Assembly: GCA_030606635.1 (NCBI GenBank)
Contig: JAUWGA010000002.1
Coordinates: 1-30,920, forward strand
Direction: 5' to 3'
From: Methanosarcinales archaeon
Lineage (GTDB): Archaea; Halobacteriota; Methanosarcinia; Methanosarcinales; Methanogasteraceae
Length of the DNA stretch: 30,920 nucleotides
The stretch's first letter is position 1, and each line of letters opens with the position of its first letter. Both the position numbers and the translations under genes were made by a program. Of this stretch, positions 8,022 through 14,250 are shown piece after piece. The notes under the pieces are model-generated. The model did no database searches. It was not told the origin of the DNA and saw nothing but the letters and a program-made list of their open reading frames with translations.

Positions 8022-8270
8022 TTATATCCGTTTCAAATAGTTTTCCAGACTTATGTAATCATCTTTACGATCCAACAGGCAAACCAGGATGATATTCGGT
8101 GGCAAAACAGCATAAATAAGTCTTGTCTCTTTATTTTGGATATTCAGCCTAACCTAAAAGACATTACGCACAATTTTAGAGTGAAGCCTTTTAAATCTAA
8201 ATGGATTCATTAATACCAATTCAATCCGCCTCAAGCGTTCTTGTGCGCATGCCCTCGCAAACCTTTCCGC
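8022..8270 (-). pseudogene. RelE/ParE-type toxin remnant with in-frame TAG
   Basis: Reading minus from about 8270 gives a RelE-like C-terminal two thirds: an ERLRRIELVL helix, NPFRFKRLHS, then a TAG codon at 8154-8156, then VRLNIQNKETRLIYAVL and a final DRKDDYISLENYLKRI before TAA at 8022-8024. The frame is the same on both sides of the TAG, where relatives normally have an Arg or other residue before VR. The N-terminal part is missing because the frame runs straight into the end of the DUF1614 gene. No antitoxin gene is present. It is most likely a dead toxin gene. Readthrough of TAG as pyrrolysine is a remote alternative. Confidence 0.6.
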
Positions 8271-8272
8271 GC

Positions 8273-8929
8273 CTACAACATCACATCGATCAGCATCGCA
8301 AGCAGCATCATGACATAGACTGCATGAAAACTTCCTGCGCCGCCAAGACTGATCCTTGCGCACCCCTCCCGCTCCGCATTGATCGTGCCGAGCACGGTGA
8401 ATAGCCCGATCAGGACTCCTGAAACGCCTGCAACGAACATGACCATTGCGGCATCATCTGGCGCCAGCAACAGCGCGAGCAGAAGTGGCACGACTCCGAT
8501 GCACTCCGGAATCTTGATCCCGAACCCGCCATAAAATGTGGCCATGATGTGGGTCACCGCTATCATAATGATGCAGATCTCAAGCGATGCGAGATTGGGA
8601 TATGTCACGCCGAGATAACCGGCGCAGGCGAGCGGTATCACGAATCCGCCAAGATTGACCGTGATCGCGGTATCAAAAAAACGCTTCTTTTCAAAAAAAT
8701 CCTCCAGCGAGACTGAAAATATCTTCTCGAGAAGATGCACACTCTCCCATGTGTAAACCGGTTTTCGCATCCGTTTGTGCAAAATCGGGATATCGATGCC
8801 GCCTGTCAGGAGCACGAGAGCGAGCAGAAGCGGCGGCAGTACGCTTGCGTCGGCGCGGATCCTGATGCCGATTAGCGCGAGAAGGAGAAACCAGAAGAGA
8901 ACCAATGTTTTACGGCTTGTACCCTGCAT
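8273..8929 (-). CDS. DUF1614-family membrane protein
   Basis: This 218-residue protein has several hydrophobic helices, starting at about residue 8, and short charged loops. The central segment with DTAITVNLGGFVIP, ATFYGGFGIKIPE and the C-terminal GGAGSFHAVYV match my memory of the DUF1614 family of uncharacterised archaeal and bacterial integral membrane proteins. GGGGAAG precedes the ATG. The tRNA-Pro lies 57 bases upstream on the same strand and might be on the same transcript. Function is unknown. Confidence 0.7.
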   Translation of the reverse strand: MQGTSRKTLVLFWFLLLALIGIRIRADASVLPPLLLALVLLTGGIDIPILHKRMRKPVYTWESVHLLEKIFSVSLEDFFEKKRFFDTAITVNLGGFVIPLACAGYLGVTYPNLASLEICIIMIAVTHIMATFYGGFGIKIPECIGVVPLLLALLLAPDDAAMVMFVAGVSGVLIGLFTVLGTINAEREGCARISLGGAGSFHAVYVMMLLAMLIDVML

Positions 8930-8986
8930 CTTTCTTCCCCGATTTGATCATTTTATGAAGCGCGTTACTGTGATGTGCCTGATGAT

Positions 8987-9060
8987 GGGACAGCGCGGAT
9001 TTGAACCGCGGTCCAAGCGTCCCAAACGCTCGAGGATCGACCAAGCTACCCTACTGTCCC
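8987..9060 (-). tRNA. tRNA-Pro (anticodon TGG)
   Basis: The minus strand folds into a full cloverleaf of 74 bases. The 7-bp acceptor stem is GGGACAG with CTGTCCC. The D arm has a GGGT/ATCC stem. The anticodon stem GAGCG/CGCTT closes the loop TTTGGGA, so the anticodon is TGG for proline. The T arm has stem CCGCG/CGCGG around GTTCAAAT-type loop sequence. The CCA end is not encoded, as is common in archaea. I see no intron. Confidence 0.95.
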
Positions 9061-9094
9061 ATGTGGGCAACAATCAATCATTTGATCAAGCATC

Positions 9095-9105
9095 GGTTAA
9101 AAAGG
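9095..9105 (-). promoter_or_regulatory. TATA-like element of tRNA-Pro
   Basis: Minus-strand CCTTTTTAACC is a TATA-like element about 40 bases upstream of the mature 5' end of the tRNA, which leaves a 5' leader of about 15 bases for RNase P. Apart from this, 9061-9284 shows nothing I can support. Confidence 0.4.
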
Positions 9106-9284
9106 TTGTGCATTTCAGCAGCACTATGCCGCTCAATGTGAGCGCGATCTGCTTTCCTGTCAGCGAGTTCAGGCTGATCGGCGAAAACATGTTGTCACAA
9201 CGCATCGGAAAACCAGAGCGGGATTGAAACTGCATCTGCATCCGGCACCGCCAAGCATTATGTAGCATAACGATAGATTAAGCA

Positions 9285-10961
9285 ATGATGATGCGGAGAA
9301 TCAGTAAAAGACAGGTTCGCCGGTACCGAACGCTCACAAACGTTGCGATCAAGTATGGTTTCGGATATCTGGTTGACCGGTTCAATCTCCACCCTGTGCG
9401 GTCAGTGAAGGACCGTGTCTCAGGGACGCACAAAGCGCATCCTGAACTCTCAGACCCGGAGCGGCTGAGACTGATGCTTGAGGAACTCGGACCGACCTAC
9501 ATCAAGTTCGGGCAGATCTTGAGCACACGATACGATATTCTCCCGAAAGAGTACATAAAAGAGCTCGAAAAGTTGCAGGACACGGTGCCGCCATTCGGTC
9601 ATGATGAGGCGTGCCGCATCGTCGCAGAGGAGTTCGGAATGCCGATCGACGAGGTCTTTGCGACATTCTCCTGCGAGCCGTTTGCATCGGCATCCTTAGG
9701 GCAGGTGCATCTCGCCACGCTACCGGGCGGCGACCGGGTCATCGTGAAGGTGCAGCGCCCCGGCATAAGGGAGGTCATCGACTCCGATCTTCAGATTCTC
9801 CGCGATCTCGCACACTTTGCGGATCAGCACATCAGGGAGGCGAGAGCCTTAAACCCGGTTGGTGTCATATCCGAGTTTGAGCGGATCATACGCGCAGAAC
9901 TCGACTACACGCTCGAGGCGCAGAACGCAGACGAACTCCGGGAGAACTTCAGCGATGACCCTACTGTGAAGATCCCGACGGTCTACTGGGACTACACCAG
10001 GTGGCAGGTGCTGACGATGGAGTTCATCGACGGCATCAAGGTCTCTGATCACGAAGCGATCGAGCAAGCAGGCTTGGATCGCAAAATCATCTCCCTCAAT
10101 TTCGCGACAGCGTTTCTGAAACAGATATTTTTGCAAGGGACGTTTCACGGGGATCCGCATCCTGGAAATGTGCTTGTGATGGAAGGCAATGTCGTTGTGT
10201 TTATCGATTTCGGGATAATCGGGCATCTCGACCAGGTGATCAGAGCGGATCTTGTGGACTTCTTTATCGCGCTTTCAGAGAATGATGCCGATTCTGTGAT
10301 CGATGTGCTTGCGCATATCGGCATCATCGACTACAACGAGATCGATCTCCCGCAATTCAGGTTTGAGATATCGAACATGATCACCAAATACTACGGGATG
10401 TCGCTTCGATATGTGAATACCGGGGTCATGATGCGTGAAATGATCAGCATGATCCTGAGATACCATGGAAACGTTCCATCCAACCTCCTGCTCCTCTCGA
10501 AGGCGTTGATGATCGAAGAGGAGGTCTGTTCGCAACTCGATCCGGATTACAACCTTCAGGATCTGGCGAAGCCGTTCATACACAATCTGGTGATGGGGCG
10601 CATGCACCCGAAGCGGATCGCAAGGGAGTGGTTGCGGATGATACCCGGATTCGGGCGGCTCGTGCGCGGCTTGCCGCACAGGCTAGACCAGATCCTCATG
10701 CGGGCTGAGAAAGGGACGCTGCGCCTTGAGTTTGAGCATCACGGGCTCGATCATATAGTTTCGGAACTCGATGTCATGAGCAACCGCATATCTTCAAGCA
10801 TGATAATCTCTGCGCTCATAATCGCTTCCGCGCTCGTCATACAGTCGGGCATGAAACCGTTTGTATGCGGAGTTCCTGTGCTCGGCATCATCGGATTCGT
10901 GATCGCGGGAATTCTCGGCATGGGGCTCGTGCTCTCTATAATGCGGTCGGGGCGGTTCTGA
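9285..10961 (+). CDS. ubiB: UbiB/ABC1 (ADCK) atypical kinase
   Basis: This 558-residue protein is a member of the ABC1/UbiB/ADCK family, atypical kinase-like ATPases linked to isoprenoid quinone synthesis in bacteria and mitochondria. The family's KxGQ motif is K74-F-G-Q77, the ATP-binding lysine is K155 in VIVKVQRPG, the catalytic loop is HGDPHPGN at 288-295, and the metal-binding DFG-like motif is at D308 (FIDFG). Two C-terminal hydrophobic helices (about residues 505-555) anchor it in the membrane, as in UbiB. It stands alone on the plus strand. In an archaeon its lipid partner could be menaquinone or methanophenazine; that is inference. A UbiU/UbiV-like pair is in the same window but 16 kb away. 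Confidence 0.9.
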   Translation: MMMRRISKRQVRRYRTLTNVAIKYGFGYLVDRFNLHPVRSVKDRVSGTHKAHPELSDPERLRLMLEELGPTYIKFGQILSTRYDILPKEYIKELEKLQDTVPPFGHDEACRIVAEEFGMPIDEVFATFSCEPFASASLGQVHLATLPGGDRVIVKVQRPGIREVIDSDLQILRDLAHFADQHIREARALNPVGVISEFERIIRAELDYTLEAQNADELRENFSDDPTVKIPTVYWDYTRWQVLTMEFIDGIKVSDHEAIEQAGLDRKIISLNFATAFLKQIFLQGTFHGDPHPGNVLVMEGNVVVFIDFGIIGHLDQVIRADLVDFFIALSENDADSVIDVLAHIGIIDYNEIDLPQFRFEISNMITKYYGMSLRYVNTGVMMREMISMILRYHGNVPSNLLLLSKALMIEEEVCSQLDPDYNLQDLAKPFIHNLVMGRMHPKRIAREWLRMIPGFGRLVRGLPHRLDQILMRAEKGTLRLEFEHHGLDHIVSELDVMSNRISSSMIISALIIASALVIQSGMKPFVCGVPVLGIIGFVIAGILGMGLVLSIMRSGRF

Positions 10962-11133
10962 CGCGGGCGGGGTTTTGGGGGCTGTTGTAGAGAAGAGGGG
11001 TGCGAAAGCGCGTGTCGCCGCGCGGTGCATAAAAGTTAAGTGGGGTGCAATCGTACGAGATTATTAACAAGAGTCACAGGACGAATCATGTTTACAGGTC
11101 GTACAAATAGTTTAATATCCGGGGAGGGTCGAA

Positions 11134-11418
11134 ATGGCAACCATAGAAGTTTCTAAGGCGGATCTATTCTCGGTTCGTTCCGTATTCTCTGCGGAATCAA
11201 ATCTTCTCGACCTTAAAATTAAAAAATATGAAAAACGGTTGGCTGCTTATGAGAAAAAATGCGGGATGAAAACTCGTGCATTCATGAAACGGTTTGAAGA
11301 GGGAGGGCTGGGGGATGATGAGATCTGGTTCCACTGGTCATCGGATTTCGAGACGTTAAAGTTATTGGAAAATAAAAAACAAACCATTGATAGGATGTAC
11401 GCTTCGTGTACCGTTTAG
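11134..11418 (+). CDS. Small coiled-coil protein paired with a TumE-type toxin, probable antitoxin
   Basis: This 94-residue protein is highly charged, with a helical stretch of Lys and Glu residues (KIKKYEKRLAAYEKKCG at about 28-45) likely to form a coiled coil. It ends in TAG inside the start of the next gene, overlapping it by 13 bases, so translation is coupled. This layout, a small acidic/basic protein just before a DUF6516/TumE protein, is typical of a two-gene toxin-antitoxin module. GGGGAGGG lies a few bases before the ATG. It is not a HigA-like antitoxin; no DNA-binding helix-turn-helix is evident. Confidence 0.6.
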   Translation: MATIEVSKADLFSVRSVFSAESNLLDLKIKKYEKRLAAYEKKCGMKTRAFMKRFEEGGLGDDEIWFHWSSDFETLKLLENKKQTIDRMYASCTV

Positions 11419-11753
11419 AAATAGAACGATTGTTAGCTGAATCGCCAATAGTCCGGTCCACGGATTTGAGAATTGAGGACGAAGACGATACGATCAAGAT
11501 TTTCGGGCGGCTTCTTTTTATCGATGGTTCACTTTTATATTTTTTTGAGTATCATGTATTGGGCGAACTTAGAAAATATAGGTTTCACTGGCAGACCAGA
11601 GAGGGCAATATGATTGCACGTTGGGATAATGCACCGCATTTTACCAACATAACGACGTTTCCGGATCACAAGCACATACCGGTTGGTGTTGTACCATCAA
11701 AGCAGCGGAGACTACGTGATGTCATCGAAGAGATCGAGCAGGAGATGTTATAA
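11406..11753 (+). CDS. TumE-family (DUF6516) toxin-like protein
   Basis: This 115-residue protein opens with a GTG and resembles the DUF6516/TumE family by its DGSLLYFFEYHV core, the KYRFHWQTREG segment, ARWDNAPHFTN, and PDHKH before a C-terminal helix. TumE proteins are toxins of TumE/TumA-type modules. The overlap with the upstream gene supports a toxin-antitoxin pair. The overall region down to 21.8 kb is dense in such genes. Confidence 0.7.
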   Translation: MYRLEIERLLAESPIVRSTDLRIEDEDDTIKIFGRLLFIDGSLLYFFEYHVLGELRKYRFHWQTREGNMIARWDNAPHFTNITTFPDHKHIPVGVVPSKQRRLRDVIEEIEQEML

Positions 11754-11824
11754 ATGCCGCAAACACAGCGTTGTGCACCGTACGCATCTATCACAACCAG
11801 AACAGCCAATTCCCGAACTGGCAA

Positions 11825-12487
11825 TCAATGAACCAGGCCATTCTCCTGAAAACTATAATAACCTTTTTTGGAAATAATAATGTGGTCGAGCACTTTGATC
11901 CCCAGAATCCTGCCAGCTTCTGTCAACTGCTCATGGATCTTCAGATCGCTGTTGCTGGGTTCAAGCGCACCGGAAGGATGATTGTGAGCAAAGATCACAG
12001 ATGCGGCTCTGTCCGTGATCACGTCAGCAAAAACCTCACGCGGATGTACTTGACTCCTATCCAGCAACCCCACCGTCACAGTTCTATTTTCAATTACTTC
12101 ATTAGCACCGTTAAGAGAGATGCAGATAAAATATTCCTGCTGCTTGTTGGTTATTCTGCTAATCAATGGCAACACATCCTTAGCTTCCGTTATCTTGATC
12201 GTTTCCACAACGATGTGCCGTCTTGCAAGCTCAAAACCTGCTAAAATCTGCGATGCTTTCGCAAGCCCGATGCCTTCAATCTTCGTGAGTTCTTCCAGCG
12301 ACAGGTCGCCTTTCTTTCCCGATATCGCCTTAGCTACCTTTGAGGAGAGCGACATCACGTCCAGCCCCTTGCCACCGCTGCTCAGGATGGCTGCGATTAA
12401 CTCAGCATCCGATAGGGCTTTCGCGCCTCTTTCTTTCAGCTTCTCCCTCGGACGACTGAATTCAGGCAGATCTTTGATCCGTTTCAT
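11825..12487 (-). CDS. radC: RadC-family JAB/MPN domain protein
   Basis: This 220-residue protein has the normal RadC layout: an N-terminal UPF0758-type helical part with a helix-hairpin-helix at about 68-90 (EGIGLAKA), then a JAMM/MPN metalloprotease-like domain. The metal motif HxHx7SxxD is complete: H168, H170, S178 and D181 in HNHPSG...SNSD. RadC was once thought to be a DNA repair protein; its true role is unsettled, and it is often found in mobile or defence regions. It directly follows the hsdR fragment. A TATA-like TTATAATT on the minus strand near 12509-12516 is about 25 bases from the ATG, so the mRNA may be leaderless. Confidence 0.93.
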   Translation of the reverse strand: MKRIKDLPEFSRPREKLKERGAKALSDAELIAAILSSGGKGLDVMSLSSKVAKAISGKKGDLSLEELTKIEGIGLAKASQILAGFELARRHIVVETIKITEAKDVLPLISRITNKQQEYFICISLNGANEVIENRTVTVGLLDRSQVHPREVFADVITDRAASVIFAHNHPSGALEPSNSDLKIHEQLTEAGRILGIKVLDHIIISKKGYYSFQENGLVH

Positions 12488-12514
12488 CTTTTGTTAATGG
12501 CGTTTTGTTTATAA

Positions 12515-12733
12515 TTATCATACCCACTCTGCACAAAGCACCTCAGCTTGTTCCAGAACCGTCTGCGTAGCCTTTTCTTGCTTATCAGGGGGATAACCGT
12601 GCTTGCGAAGAATCCGCTTGACAATTACGCGAATTTGAGCGCGGGCATTCTCCCGGACAGTCCAGTCTATGGTAACACTTCGCCGAACCGCGGATACGAG
12701 TTCCTGTGCAATGACTTTCAAGGTCTCATCACC
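12515..12733. repeat. 219-bp direct repeat, copy A (hsdR 3' end)
   Basis: This segment aligns without gaps to 14032-14250. I count 18 differences in 219 bases by eye, about 92% identity. It starts at TTATCATACCCACT and stops abruptly after GGTCTCATCACC. Most differences are at third codon positions, so both copies evolved under protein-coding constraint after duplication or come from related genes. Confidence 0.9.
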
Positions 12734-12735
12734 TC
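12518..12735 (-). pseudogene. C-terminal fragment of a second hsdR
   Basis: About 71 codons read GDETLKVIAQELV... to LCAEWV and match the C-terminal end of the intact HsdR at 14035-17217 almost residue for residue (V for T, S for A, H for Y and K for R changes). There is no start or motor domain, so it is not functional alone. Upstream the frame runs into the 3' end of the MNT gene, whose last residues GQGR and stop codon lie across the junction. It marks where another hsdR end, or a duplicate of this one, was joined. Confidence 0.88.
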
Positions 12736-13055
12736 CCCTGCCCCGCCACCCCCTTCTTCGCTTCCTGCAAAACCTCACACTTATTCTCAATTACCCTCCT
12801 GAATTCCTTCGACGTAGTAGCCCAATCCAGCACATCCACCTTAAAAGGCAGATCTGACTCCGAAAAATCCTCTTTCACCAGTGCCATGGTGAGGGGTGAG
12901 AGCGGCATAGCTGATACAATCACCAGATCAAGGTCAGAATATTTTTTAGCCGTCCACGTAACCCGTGAACCAAAAGCCAGCACCTTGCAACCGGGCACGT
13001 GCTCTGCCAAAATGTTTTTAATAATTTTAAGATGATCGGGTAGGGTATCAATCAT
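12729..13055 (-). CDS. mntA: MntA-type minimal nucleotidyltransferase antitoxin
   Basis: This 108-residue protein is a minimal nucleotidyltransferase. The active-site signature GS-x10-DxD is clear (G29, S30, D41, D43 in AFGSRVTWTAKKYSDLDL). In characterised type VII MntA/HepT modules this enzyme adds AMP to a tyrosine of the HEPN toxin and inactivates it. Its start overlaps the end of the HEPN gene by four bases (ATGA). The C-terminal tail, after about residue 100, is where the hsdR-derived repeat begins, so the natural end may have been altered by recombination. Confidence 0.88.
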   Translation of the reverse strand: MIDTLPDHLKIIKNILAEHVPGCKVLAFGSRVTWTAKKYSDLDLVIVSAMPLSPLTMALVKEDFSESDLPFKVDVLDWATTSKEFRRVIENKCEVLQEAKKGVAGQGR

Positions 13056-13453
13056 GTTTGACGTTTCTCTAATTCATTAAGAAGGTCGCGAGCGTCGGGC
13101 AAGAAATTGAGAGCCGTGTTATAGACGCTAATTGCCTTATTTTTATCATAAGTGTGTGCTGTGATGTTGCGCTGTTCCCGATATATAAACCAGTCTTCCA
13201 CACATCGTATCATGCCCTTTTCCGCCCCCTCGCGCAGCAAGTCGCGAAAAGAAAGCGCATCCACAGCCGACGGATGAGGGGATTCCTCTTCAAGCTGGCG
13301 TTTCAGCATCTTCCAGCAAAGCTCATAAGTATATTCGAAGCGCAGGATAACCGCATCACGCAGTTCCTCGTCATCCAGCGTTCTTTGCGAACGATTCACA
13401 GCCCGTTCCATGCTGTTTATTGCTTTATTCAAAGACGATAAGTCCAATGCCAT
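13052..13453 (-). CDS. hepT: HepT-type HEPN toxin (HI0074 family)
   Basis: This 133-residue helical protein belongs to the HI0074-like HEPN family often annotated as nucleotidyltransferase substrate-binding protein. The HEPN active-site motif RX4HXY is intact: R95, H100 and Y102 in RNITAHTYD. In known pairs the R and H are needed for RNase activity, and the tyrosine is the residue AMPylated by MntA. So all parts of a working type VII module are present. A strong GGAGGTGA ribosome site precedes the ATG. It overlaps mntA downstream by four bases. Confidence 0.9.
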   Translation of the reverse strand: MALDLSSLNKAINSMERAVNRSQRTLDDEELRDAVILRFEYTYELCWKMLKRQLEEESPHPSAVDALSFRDLLREGAEKGMIRCVEDWFIYREQRNITAHTYDKNKAISVYNTALNFLPDARDLLNELEKRQT

Positions 13454-13456
13454 TAT

Positions 13457-13648
13457 TCACCTCCAAAACCCAAGTTCAGAAAATCTCCAAACGCCGTCCA
13501 GAGCATCGAGGTGGTTGGTCTGGCGGGATAAGATGGTCTTTTCCTTGTTACGGAAAATCTCATAGACAACTTTCTGTTTATCGCTTGCTCCGGGCGTTCC
13601 TCCCAGATTTTTTAAATGTGGAAAGAGTTGTTTACGCGGTTTATCCAT
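13457..13648 (-). CDS. Unrecognised 63-residue protein between two toxin-antitoxin genes
   Basis: This short basic protein starts inside the last codons of the upstream MNT gene (8-base overlap) and ends four bases before hepT, so it is part of the same operon. It is not hydrophobic and shows no HEPN RX4H motif. It has a Gly-rich turn (NLGGTPGASDKQK) and a HLDALDGVWRF segment. The tight packing supports real translation. It could be the partner of the upstream MNT enzyme or a remnant of a larger partner. Confidence 0.5.
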   Translation of the reverse strand: MDKPRKQLFPHLKNLGGTPGASDKQKVVYEIFRNKEKTILSRQTNHLDALDGVWRFSELGFWR

Positions 13649-13910
13649 AAATCCGCACCCCCGTCTCTTCTACAAGGTCATTGAATAGCGACTTTCGGGA
13701 TAGATCAACGAGATCAACAGGCTTTGGTAACCTTTTGAATAACTCGACATAGAATTTGAAGAATAGCCGGGGGTCGATCCCCTTCACCCCGATGTCGATA
13801 TCGTTGGATTCGATATCGTCTCTTGTAGAGGATCCAAATAAGATGACAGATTTGACATTGTATCTTTTAGCACACCGTATGATCATATCTTTATCTTCTT
13901 CTGTTATCAT
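13641..13910 (-). CDS. Second minimal nucleotidyltransferase (MNT)
   Basis: This 89-residue protein has the MNT signature GS-x9-DxD (G26, S27, D37, D39 in LFGSSTRDDIESNDIDI) and the KPVDLVDLS strand that normally provides the third acidic residue. It is not close to the MNT at 12729-13055; the two share little beyond the motif. It heads a cassette whose next gene encodes a 63-residue protein, so its cognate toxin is unclear. It may act on the HEPN toxin two genes down or on the HEPN-like protein of the restriction operon; both are inference. Confidence 0.85.
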   Translation of the reverse strand: MITEEDKDMIIRCAKRYNVKSVILFGSSTRDDIESNDIDIGVKGIDPRLFFKFYVELFKRLPKPVDLVDLSRKSLFNDLVEETGVRIYG

Positions 13911-13915
13911 TCCTG

Positions 13916-14038
13916 TTACCTCTTTTGTTTGTGCTTCAAGTATCTTCTTCGAAATCGAATACTTCCCGCAGAGTCGTAGACAAAATCTCCGTTCTGTGGG
14001 GCATTGGCATTCATTTTAGATGATATTTCGTTTATCAT
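13916..14038 (-). CDS. Possible 40-residue protein coupled to hsdR
   Basis: The ATG at 14038 overlaps the hsdR stop codon (ATGA), and the frame runs 40 codons to TAA at 13916-13918, five bases before the next MNT gene. The product is Arg and Lys rich at its end (RFRRRYLKHKQKR). The overlap fits translational coupling in the operon, but the sequence is low in conserved-looking features and no family is recognised. It could be spacer sequence. Confidence 0.25.
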   Translation of the reverse strand: MINEISSKMNANAPQNGDFVYDSAGSIRFRRRYLKHKQKR

Positions 14039-14250
14039 ACCCACTCCGCACAAAGAACCTCAGCCTGTTCCAGAACCGTCTGCGTAGCCCTTTCTTGCTT
14101 ATCCGGAGGATAACCGTACTTGCGAAGGATCCGCTTGACGATTACGCGAATTTGAGCGCGGGCGTTTTCCCTGACAGTCCAATCTATGGTAACACTCCGC
14201 CGAACTGCGGCTACGAGTTCCTGTGCAATGGTTTTCAAGGTCTCATCACC
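14032..14250. repeat. 219-bp direct repeat, copy B (3' end of intact hsdR)
   Basis: This is the same 219-bp unit as at 12515-12733, in the same orientation and without gaps. Here it is part of the complete hsdR gene. The 1.3 kb between the copies holds the MNT/HEPN cassette. Confidence 0.9.

Noticed and set aside
9214..9231. GCGGGATTGAAAC looks like the end of a CRISPR repeat
   Set aside because: It occurs once only, without spaced copies, so there is no array. No cas gene is present in the window.
9086..9268. 60-codon minus frame upstream of tRNA-Pro with a hydrophobic end
   Set aside because: It overlaps the presumed tRNA promoter, has no ribosome site and no recognisable motif.
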